NCBI RefSeq assembly: GCF_003990645.1
Contig: NZ_RYZK01000002.1
Span: forward strand, 645,442 to 709,441
Length of the DNA stretch: 64,000 bases
From: Shimia sediminis
GTDB lineage: Bacteria > Pseudomonadota > Alphaproteobacteria > Rhodobacterales > Rhodobacteraceae
Direction of reading: 5' to 3'
Every line of letters starts with the position of its first letter. The first letter of the stretch is position 1. A program made the translations under genes and the position numbers. A model generated the notes under the pieces. It made no database searches. It had not been told where the DNA came from and saw nothing but the letters and a program-made list of their open reading frames with translations. Below are positions 17,783 to 29,867 of this stretch, piece by piece.

Positions 17783-19084
17783 TCAGCGTTTGATATTGGT
17801 GGTTTCTTGCAGCATCTCGTCCACTGTCTGAATCACCTTAGCGTTTGAACTATACGCCCGCTGAGTCTGGATCATGTCAGTGAGCTCACCCGCAACGTCC
17901 GTTGCGGATTCTTCCAACGCGAAAGAGACAATGTCACCCGTCGGACCATCCCCGGCATCCCAAAGGAAATAGCTACCGCTGTCAGGAGACGGAATGTAGG
18001 TCTGATGATCCAAGGCAACCATGCCGTTGGGGTTCGGCAGATCGACAAGGGGCACCTGGAAAATGGTTTGCGTGATGCCGGTGTCAAAGAAGGCGTGAAC
18101 AAATCCGTTCGCATCCACTTCTACCGAAGTCATGTTGCCGACCGGGGAACCATCCTTGGATATCTGCAACGGGGCAAAGGTATCGGACAGCTGAGTCAAT
18201 CCGTCATTGGCGCCGATCTCACCAATATTGATCTCCATGGGGCCGCCCGCAACGTTGACGATGACACTGCCCGTGGCGGGATCGTATGCCCCGCCGGATG
18301 TTGTCGTGACCGAGGCAAGCGTGCCGCCTTCGGTGCGACTGTCGTCAAACGTCAACACATACTCTCCAACAGTTGCGTTGCCCGATGCGGAATCAGTGAT
18401 CACGACCGTCCATTCGTTTGACGAGCCAGAGGCCGGGATTGTGGGCACGAATTGAATGCTCAGCGACTCGGAACGACCGAGGTTGTCATAATATTCAACC
18501 GACAGGTCCTGGGGGTCACCCGAGGCGGATGCCTCGGTTTCCGTCGCGGGCAGGTTGACACCCAAGGACATGGTTGTCGTGGGCTCGCCACTCAGCTGGT
18601 TCACATTGATCCGAACCGGCTCAAGCCCGTCGCTGGTATCCCGCGGGTAACTTGGCACCGTGCCGTCAGGATTTGCTGGCCACCCCAGCAAGACCAATCC
18701 GGATTCCGTCGTCAGGTATCCCTGCGCATCCGTGCGGAATGACCCTGTCGTGCTGAGCATCATCTGCGTTCCGCCATTGCCAACGCCCACTTCCGAAGCA
18801 AGACCGACGGGCAGCATACCTCGCCCCCTCACCGCAAGGTCGGTGGCATTTGATGTCGACACCAGCGCCCCACGCTCATCGACAAGTCGTTGATGCGTGA
18901 CACGAACACCGCCCGCGGAATAGGTTCCACCGCGCCCCGAAATCACCATTGAATGAAAATCTGACACCACACGTTTGTACCCAGGCGTGGCGGAATTCGC
19001 GATGTTGTCTGAAATGGCGGCCAGCCGGCTTGCATTAGAGGATAGCCCCGCAACCCCGGCATTGAGCGACGATGAAATTGTCAT
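17783..19084 (-). CDS. flgE: Flagellar hook protein FlgE
   Basis: 433 residues, beginning MTISSSLNAGVAGLSSNASRL and carrying the NIANSATPGYKR signature, a FlgE D1/D2 body rich in Thr/Ser/Gly, and the C-terminal helix (LTDMIQTQRAYSSNAKVIQTVDEMLQETTN). The ATG at 19084 has AAAGG upstream; the frame upstream of it is unconserved. A CtrA-like dyad lies 58 bases upstream (19142-19156), so this is probably the promoter-proximal gene of the hook operon. Confidence 0.95.
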   Translation of the reverse strand: MTISSSLNAGVAGLSSNASRLAAISDNIANSATPGYKRVVSDFHSMVISGRGGTYSAGGVRVTHQRLVDERGALVSTSNATDLAVRGRGMLPVGLASEVGVGNGGTQMMLSTTGSFRTDAQGYLTTESGLVLLGWPANPDGTVPSYPRDTSDGLEPVRINVNQLSGEPTTTMSLGVNLPATETEASASGDPQDLSVEYYDNLGRSESLSIQFVPTIPASGSSNEWTVVITDSASGNATVGEYVLTFDDSRTEGGTLASVTTTSGGAYDPATGSVIVNVAGGPMEINIGEIGANDGLTQLSDTFAPLQISKDGSPVGNMTSVEVDANGFVHAFFDTGITQTIFQVPLVDLPNPNGMVALDHQTYIPSPDSGSYFLWDAGDGPTGDIVSFALEESATDVAGELTDMIQTQRAYSSNAKVIQTVDEMLQETTNIKR

Positions 19085-19141
19085 GAATACGCCTTTCTGC
19101 TGTATCGACAAAATGTCCAAACAACAGCTAGGCCAGTGCCC

Positions 19142-19156
19142 TTAAAACAGTGCTAA
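19142..19156. promoter_or_regulatory. Candidate CtrA-type dyad upstream of flgE
   Basis: TTAAAACAGTGCTAA reads TTAA-N7-CTAA (on the flgE strand TTAG-N7-TTAA), the same architecture as the site between fliL and fliF. It ends 58 bases upstream of the flgE start codon, in the 87-base gap after motB. One half-site departs from TTAA by one base, as at 10857. Confidence 0.4.
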
Positions 19157-19171
19157 CAGATAAAATCGATT

Positions 19172-20011
19172 CTAATTTCCTGTCTCTCGCAAAAGAATAA
19201 TCTCGATTCTGTTGTTACGAAGACTTCTGGGGTCATCATCCACCAAATCTCGGTCCGCATGACCAGTGACGCGATCCACGCGCGACGCTTCAAGTCCCTC
19301 GGCCACCAACAAGCGCCGGACTTTGTCAGCCCGCATCGATGACAACATCCAGACTTTACTTTGCGCGATCACAACGGGCTCCGAGCGCAGATGGCCTGCA
19401 ACTGCAACATGGTTGCCAACCTTCTTCGCGGCGGCAACCACGAGGCGGATCAAAGACTCTAGTTCGGGGTTCGGAGTGTCCTCGCCCTCGACAAACAAGG
19501 GCAACCCTTCAAGATCAAACAACTCGATAACCAGCCCTTCATCCGTCAGCTTGGTCACGACATGTTTCATGGCGTTCTCAGAAATCAGGCTCTCCCCGCC
19601 GTTGCCGACGAGAAAGTCCTGAACTTTTTCGAACCGCTTACTCTCCGCCGCAGTCTCGGGTTCCCTGGACTTTGCGCGACCTTCCGGGCCATCCAGCCCG
19701 TCAATCTTCGGCATTCCACCAACACCGTTTTTGGCAAGCACGTCTTTTGCAAAGACACTATCGCCGCCAAACATTGCGTCGCCGCCGCCAGAAATCCGGT
19801 TGATTGGCACATTGGGATTAAAGTAATCCGCAATCCCTTTGCGTTGTTTTTCCGTTGTCGCGTTCAACAGCCACATCAACATGAAAAAAGCCATCATCGC
19901 CGTAACGAAGTCCGCATAGGCCACTTTCCACGCCCCACCGTGGTGCCCGCCAGCTGCGATAACTTTTTTCTTTTTGATGATGACTGGTGCCGCATTGGAA
20001 TGCGAACCCAT
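19172..20011 (-). CDS. motB: Flagellar motor stator protein MotB
   Basis: 279 residues. A basic cytoplasmic head with a KKKK run precedes one membrane helix containing the ion-binding Asp (D34 in WKVAYADFVTAMMAFFMLMWLL). The plug/linker follows, then an OmpA-like peptidoglycan-binding domain (VAGHLRSEP in place of TDGHTD near the middle, then SSMRADKVRRLLVAEGLEASRVDRVTGHADRD). The ATG at 20011 is chosen since AGG lies eight bases upstream; GTG codons at 20017-20020 are alternatives. It is a separate transcription unit from motA, with an ATTGTTAAG half-site about 58 bases upstream. Confidence 0.93.
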   Translation of the reverse strand: MGSHSNAAPVIIKKKKVIAAGGHHGGAWKVAYADFVTAMMAFFMLMWLLNATTEKQRKGIADYFNPNVPINRISGGGDAMFGGDSVFAKDVLAKNGVGGMPKIDGLDGPEGRAKSREPETAAESKRFEKVQDFLVGNGGESLISENAMKHVVTKLTDEGLVIELFDLEGLPLFVEGEDTPNPELESLIRLVVAAAKKVGNHVAVAGHLRSEPVVIAQSKVWMLSSMRADKVRRLLVAEGLEASRVDRVTGHADRDLVDDDPRSLRNNRIEIILLRETGN

Positions 20012-20068
20012 TTCCACCACCTGTTACTCACCCAAAAACGGGTTTAGCACCCAGGAGGTTTCCCTTCC

Positions 20069-20077
20069 CTTAACAAT
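20069..20077 (-). promoter_or_regulatory. CtrA-like half-site upstream of motB
   Basis: On the motB strand this reads ATTGTTAAG, the right half of the dyad between fliL and fliF, placed 58 bases upstream of the motB ATG, the same distance as the flgE site from its gene. No correctly spaced second half is present, so it is weaker evidence than the two full dyads. Confidence 0.3.
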
Positions 20078-20113
20078 AAGAATTTTCAGCATTTCCAGAT
20101 TGGGTCGCGACCC

Positions 20114-20830
20114 CTAGTCGTTAGGGTTCAGTTCGTCGCTTACGCGCTCGAGAAACTCGCGCCGATCCAATCCAGCTGGGATTTGAGGTAGAATTCGAAC
20201 TGTGATCTTGCCCGGAAACTTCATCAGGCTCGACGCAGGCCAACACGCGCCGGAATTCACCATAACAGGCACCACAGGCTGCCCAATCAATTGATACAAC
20301 ACACCAACACCGGATTGAACGGCATTGCCTTGTTCAGCCCCCTGACGGCGTGTGCCCGTTGGGAAAATCAAAAGTTTCCGCCCGTTCTGAACCGCCTCGC
20401 GCCCAGTGCGAAACCCTTCGCGTACAGCGTCAACAGAACCCGCACGGTCTACCGGAATGTGCCCCAGCTTCCGAGACAAAAACCCAAAGATCGGATAGCC
20501 AAACACCTCTTTTTTGGCAAACATGACCGGCCGTCCAAGCAACACCTGAAAGTACAGAGTTTCCCAGGCAGACTCATGCTGAGACGCAATCAGACAAGGA
20601 CCTTCAGGCAGATTTTCACGACCCAGAACCTCGTAGTCAATGCCGCACACCACCCGCAACAGGAACAGCTGAAGCCGCAGATACACATCCGTTACGAAAA
20701 AGACCGCGCCCGCGGGCAGCACCAACCCCGGCAATAACGGCAAAAACGGGACCGCACACACCCCGGACAAACCATAGAACGCTATGGACCTTGCTCTAAC
20801 GAAAAATGTCGTCTTTGGCTGCTTTGTCAT
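20114..20830 (-). CDS. 1-acyl-sn-glycerol-3-phosphate acyltransferase (PlsC family)
   Basis: 238-residue membrane-associated enzyme that acylates lysophosphatidic acid or a related acceptor. Two hydrophobic segments precede the acyltransferase domain. The catalytic H-x4-D motif appears as QHESAWE (Glu for Asp); the second block is PVMFAKKEVFGYPIFGFLSRKLGHIPVDR and the third FPTGTRRQ. The ATG at 20830 is preferred to a start at 20902 because the extra 24 residues look unlike the family. It is divergent from tamA with a gap of 174 bases. Confidence 0.82.
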   Translation of the reverse strand: MTKQPKTTFFVRARSIAFYGLSGVCAVPFLPLLPGLVLPAGAVFFVTDVYLRLQLFLLRVVCGIDYEVLGRENLPEGPCLIASQHESAWETLYFQVLLGRPVMFAKKEVFGYPIFGFLSRKLGHIPVDRAGSVDAVREGFRTGREAVQNGRKLLIFPTGTRRQGAEQGNAVQSGVGVLYQLIGQPVVPVMVNSGACWPASSLMKFPGKITVRILPQIPAGLDRREFLERVSDELNPND

Positions 20831-21004
20831 AACACTCACGGAAATTCCGCACGAACTCTCAGTAATTTGTGCCCTTTCGACGCAAAGATGAAAAGGCAAC
20901 AATTCGCCTTTCGATGCCGAAAAATCTTTGTTCGTGAATTGACGCTATGTTCATCCGTATGGGGCTGAGTTAGATTGTGCGCAATGACCGTGTCAGGAGC
21001 GTTC

Positions 21005-22810
21005 ATGGGTATGCTGCCCTCCCGTCATCGCGCGACCATCGCCAGCACCATTTCGGGCGTTTTGCTGGTCCTGTTCCCAATGATGGCAGCCAGCTTTGAA
21101 GCACGCCTGACCCTTCCACCCGACGCGGAAGAATTACGTGGTCAGCTGGAAGGCGCGTCATTGATCTTTTCCGCCCAGCGCAATGACGTTGACGACGCAC
21201 ATGACATTGTATCTTCAGCGCGCGCGGAATACCGGCGGTTGTTGTCCGTACTGTATGGCCAAGGCTATTTCGGTCCCAAGATTCATGTGCTTGTGGATGG
21301 TCGCGAGGCTGCGAACCTGCCGCCATTTGAAACCATTCGAGAGGTTCAACAGGTCGAACTGCGCGTCACACCAGGTTCCAGATTCAAATTCGGGCTCACA
21401 GAGTTAGGGCCACTTGCGCCGGAAACTCAGATAACGGACCGCTTTCAAACCGGACAACCCGCAACAACCGGTGCAATCTCGCAGGCCGCTCGCGAAAGCG
21501 TCGCGGGGTGGCGTGATCAGGGGCACGCAAAAGCCGATATCGCGGATCAGCTGATTACCGCAGATCACAACAACACCGAACTAGACGTCAAAATTGACCT
21601 GACGCCCGGTCCAAAGCTTCGGTTTGGCGACCTGAGTATCTCAGGCACCACGCGCATGACCGAAGAACGCCTGCGCGAGATTATCGCACTGCCTGTTGGA
21701 GAAACCTTCAGCCCTGACGAATTGGACCGAATTGGCCGCCGGTTGCGTCGTACCGGGGTGTTTCGGTCCGTCTCAATCTCCGAGGCCGACCGGATCGGCC
21801 CCGATGATACGCTCGGCATCGACATCCAGGTCGAAGATGACAAACCGCGACGCATCACTTTCGGGGCGGAGCTGGAGTCCCGAGACGGTCTTTCGGTATC
21901 GGGAACCTGGCTACATAGAAACCTCTTTGGAAATGGCGAACGGTTTCTCATTGATGGAGAAGTCAGCGGCATCGGCGCCCAGACTGGCGGCACAGACCTT
22001 CGGTTGAACACGGAACTGACGCGCCCGGCGATGTTTCAGCCTGACACGGACCTCTCGTTTGGTCTCGACATTGAGATGATTGACGATCCGCTCTACGAGA
22101 TGGAAAGGCTGGGCGCGCATGTCTTCTTGACGCGTGTGATTTCCCCTGAGCTTACTGTTGCGGGCGGGTTTCTGGCCGAATACTCGCAATCAACGGACGA
22201 TTACGGCGACAGGAAGTTTCAAATCCTGGGCCTCCCTCTCAAGGCAACCTGGGATCAAAGGGACGACAAGCTGGATGCCACAAGCGGCTATTACCTGAGC
22301 GGCACAATCATGCCCTACGCAGCCTTTGATGATGGCGCGCCCGGCGCCTATGTGCTGGCAGACTCCCGTGCCTATCGACGCCTCGGCAATGGTCGTGTGG
22401 TCGCCGCCGGACGGCTTCAGTTGGGCACCATTCTCGGTCCGTCGATCGCGGAAACCCCGCCAAACATGCTATTCCTTACCGGCGGTGGCGGTACAGTGCG
22501 GGGTCAACCGTACCAATCAAACTTTGTCACCGTGAACGGTCGCGAAAGCGGCGGTCTCTCATTTGTTGGCATATCGGGTGAGCTGCGTGTTCAAACCACC
22601 GAAAGCATTTCAACAGTCGCGTTTTACGATGCCGGGTTTGTCGGCGAATCCAGCGATTTTTCCGGTGGAGGCAGCTGGCATGCAGGTGCTGGTCTGGGCA
22701 TTCGTTATCACACCAGCTTTGGACCTATTCGGGTCGACCTTGGCGTGCCTGTTTCAGGTGACACCTCTGGTGGAACACAACTGTACGTTGGGATTGGGCA
22801 GGCCTTTTGA
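21005..22810 (+). CDS. tamA: Translocation and assembly module outer-membrane protein TamA
   Basis: 601 residues: signal peptide (to about residue 32, MMAASFEA), three POTRA-like repeats (about 35-260), and a C-terminal Omp85 beta-barrel ending in Phe (LYVGIGQAF), the usual outer-membrane insertion signal. The barrel contains GGGGTVRGQPYQS, matching the conserved VRGY/F element. TamA with TamB helps insert outer-membrane proteins and move lipids. The ATG at 21005 is set by TCAGGAGC seven bases upstream. Stop overlaps the tamB start by one base. Confidence 0.93.
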   Translation: MGMLPSRHRATIASTISGVLLVLFPMMAASFEARLTLPPDAEELRGQLEGASLIFSAQRNDVDDAHDIVSSARAEYRRLLSVLYGQGYFGPKIHVLVDGREAANLPPFETIREVQQVELRVTPGSRFKFGLTELGPLAPETQITDRFQTGQPATTGAISQAARESVAGWRDQGHAKADIADQLITADHNNTELDVKIDLTPGPKLRFGDLSISGTTRMTEERLREIIALPVGETFSPDELDRIGRRLRRTGVFRSVSISEADRIGPDDTLGIDIQVEDDKPRRITFGAELESRDGLSVSGTWLHRNLFGNGERFLIDGEVSGIGAQTGGTDLRLNTELTRPAMFQPDTDLSFGLDIEMIDDPLYEMERLGAHVFLTRVISPELTVAGGFLAEYSQSTDDYGDRKFQILGLPLKATWDQRDDKLDATSGYYLSGTIMPYAAFDDGAPGAYVLADSRAYRRLGNGRVVAAGRLQLGTILGPSIAETPPNMLFLTGGGGTVRGQPYQSNFVTVNGRESGGLSFVGISGELRVQTTESISTVAFYDAGFVGESSDFSGGGSWHAGAGLGIRYHTSFGPIRVDLGVPVSGDTSGGTQLYVGIGQAF

Positions 22811-25800
22811 TGCGGTGGCTTGTGGTCATAAGCTTTCTGTTGATGCCCTTGGCTGCGCTGGCCAGTGAAGAAGAAAAGGGCCGTTTGGCGCAGCTTCTCG
22901 AAAACAGCCTTTCCGGTGCCGGGCGCGACGTCAGGATCGACGGATTTCAGGGTGCGCTGAGTTCGCACGCCTCGATCGAGAAACTGACCATTTCCGACGT
23001 TGACGGTGTCTGGCTGACCTTGTCAGGGATCGAGCTGATCTGGACCAGAAGCGCTTTGCTTCGGGGTCGGGTAGAGGTCGAAAAGCTGATCGCGGCTGAG
23101 ATCATTTTGTACCGGATCCCCAAAACCGACCCTTCAGCACCAAACCCCGAGTCCGGAGAGTTTGCGTTGCCTGAACTGCCGGTCAGCATCAACATCGGTG
23201 CATTGAATGCGGGTCACGTCGAACTGGGCGAGTCGGTCATTGGCCAGGTGGTCAGTTTCTCCTTGTTGGGAAAAATGTCCCTTGAAGGCGGAAGCGGCGC
23301 GACCACTCTGGATGTCATCCGCACCGACGGGCCGCAAGGACACGTCCGGCTGGCCGGGGGGTTTGACAATACCGAACGCCATCTGAGCGTCGATCTTAGC
23401 GTGGTCGAAGCGGACAACGGGATTGTTGTTGATCTCTTGAACGTTCCGGGGGCGCCGCCGCTCAACCTGTCGATAAAGGGTTCTGGTCCAATTGACTCCT
23501 ACGTGGCCCAGGTGAACCTCGCCACGGATGGTCAGGCCCGGATGACCGGAGCCGTTGCCAGCCAGCTTCAGGAAGTAATCAACAACCAGGGTCAGGTAAC
23601 AGGACAAACACGCGTGCTGGGTGTGGACCTGTCAGGTGACATGGCGCCTTTGTTCGCCCCAAAGTACCAGGATTTTTTTGGCGAACAGGTTTCACTGACA
23701 TCAGTGGTTCGACAAACATCTGATGGCCGGACACACCTCGATCAACTCCTGATCAACACCCGCTCATTCCGCGCCCTAGGCGAACTGACGCTCGCGGCAA
23801 AAGGAATGCCGGAAAGAATGGCGCTCGACATCACCCTGGCTGACCCAAATGGCGGCCGGGTTGAGTTTCCTTCCAAGGCTGGCATCAATTTGGACAGCGG
23901 GCAGGTTGAACTCAGATACGACCAAAAGACCGGAGACAGTTGGTCCTTGCGGGGTCGTCTTCAGGATCTTGTCCTGCCAGACATCTCGATGGCGTCCTTG
24001 TCATTGGATGGAACGGGAACCATTCATCATGGCGAAACGCCCGATGTGGCGGCTGACATTTCTCTAAGGGCGATTGGCATTAGGCCCACAAATGATGCAG
24101 GTGCAGACGTTGCCAATGCCCTCGGTGATGTTGCTGGCGTTTCTACGCAGTTTCATTGGCAGGCCGGATCACCTTTGACCTTTGATGCGATTGAGCTGCG
24201 CACCCCGCAAAGCCGAGTATCGGCCAAAGGCCAAATCAACGGCCCTCTTGAGGCGATTACAGTGTCCGGACAGGCAGACGCCAGTGTACGCGACCTGGCG
24301 TTTCTCGAACCCATACTGCAAAGGCCCCTGCGCGGCGCTGTTGAGACCAGTGTTTCCGGTTCGGCAGAACCACTGACCGGGGCCTTCGACCTCACCCTTT
24401 CCGCATCCGCCACGGGTCTGATGATCGGAGAGCCCGCCGTTGATGCCTTGACAGGCGAAAGCTCTGCCCTGTCCATTTCCGCAAAAAGGGATTCAAAAGG
24501 CGTCGTCCTGCGCGATTTTCGGATGCAGTCGGACGCCCTCAAGGTCAGCGCCAAAGGGGATTTGAGAACCGGGTCAGGTTCGGTCGTGTTTGACTTTGCT
24601 CTGGATGATGTGAACCGCGTGGCGCCACAATTCAGCGGCCCTCTCAACGTTGCGGGGTCCGGCCAAGAAACTACTGAGGGCTGGACAGCCAAGATTGAAA
24701 GCTCCGCCCCCGGAGACACCACCGTTCTAGGGAAATTGTCGCTGCCAAAGTCCGGTGGCGGCAAGGTTGATCTGGACATAGCAATTGGCAGAATCCAGGC
24801 ACTGGTGCCGTCGCTGACAGGGTCCGCAAAAGTCGTGGCAGCTGCGCTTCGCAAGGATACAGGCTGGGAAATTGACAGTGATGGCGAGGGCGCAAATGGT
24901 TTTGCCCTGACGGTCAACGGCTTTGTAGACAACAGCTTTCAATCCGGAGACCTTGGCCTGACGGGTCAAGTTCCGCTCGAGATTGCCAACCTGTTCACCA
25001 ACGATGCTGTGAGTTTGCAAGGCAGCACAAGCTTTGATCTCGCCCTGGACGGGCCGTTTGAACTTGGCAACGTCAGCGGCACGATCAGAACGTCAAACGC
25101 AAGGGTCACCTTTCCAGAGCTGGCGACCGCACTGACAGATGTCAACTTTAGCGCCAATGTCTCGGACTCTTCGGCAACAATCACAGCCGATGGCGCCGCC
25201 AGAGCGGGTGGTGGGTTCAGCCTGGGTGGCGGGCTTGCGTTGCAGGCACCATTTACCAGCGATTTGCGGCTTAATCTGAACAACATGGTGATCCACTATC
25301 AGGATCTGCTGGAAACCGTTCTGCAGGGCGAGGTCCGGATCACTGGCCCGCTCACAGGTGGCGCGGTAATCTCGGGATTGATTGATCTGGTGCGCACCGA
25401 GGTCAACGTCGCCGGCGGCAGCCTGAGCGCAGACCCCATTCCAAAGATCCGCCATGTTGGTGAACCATCTGGGGTCCACAGAACTCGAAACTTTGCTGGA
25501 GTGGTGGAAAAGGTCGACTCGGGTTCCGGATCTACTCCGCCACCTTTCGTGCTGGATTTGCTTATTCAGGCAAATAACAGAATCTTTGTCCGGGGGCTTG
25601 GTTTGGATGCCGAATTCGAAGGTGAAATTGGCCTGAACGGGCCAACAGATGCCATCGTCACCTCAGGCGAATTCGATCTCGCCCGTGGGCGAATCGACTT
25701 TCTGACCAAACGCTTGGATCTGACCGAGGGTCTGGTCAGGCTTGAGGGCGACTTTGTGCCCTTTATGCGGATGGTCGCCGAAACGAGCACATCAGAAGCG

Positions 25801-26241
25801 AGCTTTGAGATCATACTCGAAGGTCGCGCCACGGATCCGGATTTCTCGATCAACTCGTCCCCCAGCATGCCGGAAGAAGAAGCTTTGTCGCAAATCCTGT
25901 TTGGACAGAACCTTGAGAATATTTCGGCCATCCAGGCCGCGCAGCTGGCCAGCGCGGTCGCCTCGCTGCGCGGACAAGGCAGTGGAAACGGGCTTGTCGG
26001 GGGGCTCCGCAAAGGCATCGGCCTCGATAACCTGGATATCACCACGGACGACGAAGGAAACGCGGGCATCAGTGCCGGCAAACACCTGACCGATCGTGTC
26101 TACACTGAGATTGGCCTTGAGGGGAAAGGCGAAAGCTCGATCAGCCTCAACCTGGACGTCAGCCCGAAGCTGACGGTCAAGGGTCGGCTCGATTCCAACT
26201 CTGACACCGGGATCGGGTTGTTTTACAAACTGGACTACTAG
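22810..26241 (+). CDS. tamB: Translocation and assembly module protein TamB
   Basis: 1143 residues with an N-terminal signal/anchor (MRWLVVISFLLMPLAALA) and a very long beta-strand-rich body that builds the periplasm-spanning groove of AsmA/TamB proteins. The last 350 residues are the DUF490 domain (for example LGLDAEFEGEIGLNGPTDA, then YTEIGLEGKGESSISLNLDV), ending in Tyr. The ATG at 22810 shares a base with the tamA stop. A strong bidirectional terminator follows at once. Confidence 0.94.
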   Translation: MRWLVVISFLLMPLAALASEEEKGRLAQLLENSLSGAGRDVRIDGFQGALSSHASIEKLTISDVDGVWLTLSGIELIWTRSALLRGRVEVEKLIAAEIILYRIPKTDPSAPNPESGEFALPELPVSINIGALNAGHVELGESVIGQVVSFSLLGKMSLEGGSGATTLDVIRTDGPQGHVRLAGGFDNTERHLSVDLSVVEADNGIVVDLLNVPGAPPLNLSIKGSGPIDSYVAQVNLATDGQARMTGAVASQLQEVINNQGQVTGQTRVLGVDLSGDMAPLFAPKYQDFFGEQVSLTSVVRQTSDGRTHLDQLLINTRSFRALGELTLAAKGMPERMALDITLADPNGGRVEFPSKAGINLDSGQVELRYDQKTGDSWSLRGRLQDLVLPDISMASLSLDGTGTIHHGETPDVAADISLRAIGIRPTNDAGADVANALGDVAGVSTQFHWQAGSPLTFDAIELRTPQSRVSAKGQINGPLEAITVSGQADASVRDLAFLEPILQRPLRGAVETSVSGSAEPLTGAFDLTLSASATGLMIGEPAVDALTGESSALSISAKRDSKGVVLRDFRMQSDALKVSAKGDLRTGSGSVVFDFALDDVNRVAPQFSGPLNVAGSGQETTEGWTAKIESSAPGDTTVLGKLSLPKSGGGKVDLDIAIGRIQALVPSLTGSAKVVAAALRKDTGWEIDSDGEGANGFALTVNGFVDNSFQSGDLGLTGQVPLEIANLFTNDAVSLQGSTSFDLALDGPFELGNVSGTIRTSNARVTFPELATALTDVNFSANVSDSSATITADGAARAGGGFSLGGGLALQAPFTSDLRLNLNNMVIHYQDLLETVLQGEVRITGPLTGGAVISGLIDLVRTEVNVAGGSLSADPIPKIRHVGEPSGVHRTRNFAGVVEKVDSGSGSTPPPFVLDLLIQANNRIFVRGLGLDAEFEGEIGLNGPTDAIVTSGEFDLARGRIDFLTKRLDLTEGLVRLEGDFVPFMRMVAETSTSEASFEIILEGRATDPDFSINSSPSMPEEEALSQILFGQNLENISAIQAAQLASAVASLRGQGSGNGLVGGLRKGIGLDNLDITTDDEGNAGISAGKHLTDRVYTEIGLEGKGESSISLNLDVSPKLTVKGRLDSNSDTGIGLFYKLDY

Positions 26242-26246
26242 AAATG

Positions 26247-26278
26247 AAAAACGCCCGGTTTTCATACCGGGCGTTTTT
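26247..26278. terminator. Bidirectional terminator between tamB and icd
   Basis: Perfect 13-bp stem AAAAACGCCCGGT / ACCGGGCGTTTTT with a six-base loop (TTTCAT). The A-run and T-run at the stem ends provide a U-tract on both strands, fitting the convergent genes tamB and icd. Confidence 0.9.
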
Positions 26279-26298
26279 GCATGTTGTAACGTGGCCGA

Positions 26299-28515
<2,217 letters not shown>

Positions 28516-28700
28516 GATTTTCCTACCTTTCAGCGATAAAGGAAGTTCTGGTGACTTACGCAGCGTGTGCCACGAATCCTCGGTTTCTCATCGCCGCATC
28601 TTTTGCAGGTGCAGCAACTTGTATGCCGTCCCTTTAAATCAGTGGCATGGAAAATTCAATTGATCGTGCCCGGAAAATGCAGAGGCATGATGCCACGGGG

Positions 28701-29456
28701 TCAGTTGTGCCCGGAAAGCGAAGCCGAAAGCATCCTGATCGCATCCTCGACGCCATAGCCTGTCTCAACCAGCTTGCGCAGTTCATACAGGAAGATGTCC
28801 TGTTCAAGGATCTTGCGGGCTTCCGCGACATAGCGTTCGCTGGTGGAGCTGTCCTTGCGCACAAGAATGTAGCGAGACGTTTCAATCCGATCTGTATCCG
28901 GGTCATACCAGCTTGAGAAACCTTCAAGCCAGTCATCATTCCGGGTGGACTTCACGACGAAGGACCCAATACCAAACGGCGCCTTCCAGGCATCAATGTG
29001 GTGCAATCCAACGACTGTATTGTGCACAACACGACAGTCCTCGAACTGCTCTTGGCGATGATCGGGTGGGTCAATGTTGACCGAACCGCCGGCAACACTG
29101 TCCCCGGTTTGGTGAAATGTGGTCTCATCGACGACAATGTAGGGCCGCACACCACGGTCGGCTTCGATATACAGGCCAAACCAATTGCCTTCGACCGTAA
29201 TGGCAAACTCGGTTTTCTGGTTCAAAAGATCGGCACGAACGTAACGATCAACCTCATGTCCCAGAATACTGGCGATCCTGATAAGAGAGGCACAGCGAAC
29301 TCTGTGCCCCTGTTCAGCGCGCCGTAGCGTCGCAAGCGAAACAGATCCACAAGCCACAACAAGAGACTGCTGTGTGTGGCCCGCCTGTTTTCTATCGGCT
29401 TTCAGGGCTTCACCGTTCACCTTAACGGAGCCATTCGTATCAGTTCTTTGTTCCAT
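28701..29456 (-). CDS. XRE-type HTH regulator with an unrecognised C-terminal domain
   Basis: 251 residues. Residues about 14-70 form an XRE/Cro-type helix-turn-helix (LKADRKQAGHTQQSLVVACG, then SLATLRRAEQGHRV). The remaining 175 residues are a beta-rich domain with GNWFGLYIEADRGVRPYIVV and a helical end, which I do not recognise. It may be a ligand-sensing module. The start is uncertain: ATG at 29456 or 29465, or TTG further upstream; none has a good ribosome site. It lies between icd and the tRNA pair with no co-directional partner, so its targets are unknown. Confidence 0.65.
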   Translation of the reverse strand: MEQRTDTNGSVKVNGEALKADRKQAGHTQQSLVVACGSVSLATLRRAEQGHRVRCASLIRIASILGHEVDRYVRADLLNQKTEFAITVEGNWFGLYIEADRGVRPYIVVDETTFHQTGDSVAGGSVNIDPPDHRQEQFEDCRVVHNTVVGLHHIDAWKAPFGIGSFVVKSTRNDDWLEGFSSWYDPDTDRIETSRYILVRKDSSTSERYVAEARKILEQDIFLYELRKLVETGYGVEDAIRMLSASLSGHN

Positions 29457-29698
29457 GGTCGCCATGATTGTCAGTTTTTGCTGAGTACTTTGTAGCACTA
29501 CTGGGTAATTTTGCATAAGCAATCATTACTCTGTCACCTTCATGCGCGCGACAGAGCAGCTTAAGTCCTGTATTAAGAAGATCGGTAAGGCTGGAATTTC
29601 CGTGAGTGGACCTTTTAAGGCGCGCGTTGTCCCCAGACAGACACGCCTTGATGCTCTGACCTGACCTTAATTGGATATCCAATTCCATTTAAGCACCC

Positions 29699-29722
29699 AG
29701 GGCGCACGTTCTCGTGCGCCCT
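29699..29722. repeat. 10-bp hairpin AGGGCGCACG / CGTGCGCCCT
   Basis: Perfect 10-bp inverted repeat with a four-base loop (TTCT). There is no T-tract on either side, so it is not a standard terminator. No gene ends next to it. Confidence 0.6.
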
Positions 29723-29867
29723 ATTGGCATTGACTCAAATCCACACCGCTAACCGGAAAACGGCGCGACCACATTTTGCAACAATGACAACCAACAGAAG
29801 GGCTACAAATCCCGAGGTCAGCTTCTTCTTGCCTAAAGCCTTTTGCGTTTTTACCGAGTCAGGGAAA

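Noticed and set aside
19120-19150. GG-N10-GC pattern upstream of flgE, like a sigma-54 promoter
   Set aside because: Neighbouring bases do not match TGGCAC-N5-TTGC, and the spacing occurs by chance often; the CtrA-like dyad is better.
20939-20977. TTGACG upstream of tamA as a -35 element
   Set aside because: No fitting -10 at 16-18 bases.
28668-28716. Direct repeat GTGCCCGGAAA at 28668 and 28706 as an attachment site
   Set aside because: Only 11 bases, the second copy lies inside the XRE coding end, and no integrase is present.
29440-29688. 82-codon minus-strand frame upstream of the XRE gene
   Set aside because: No ribosome site, composition unremarkable, overlaps the likely XRE start; not supported as a gene.
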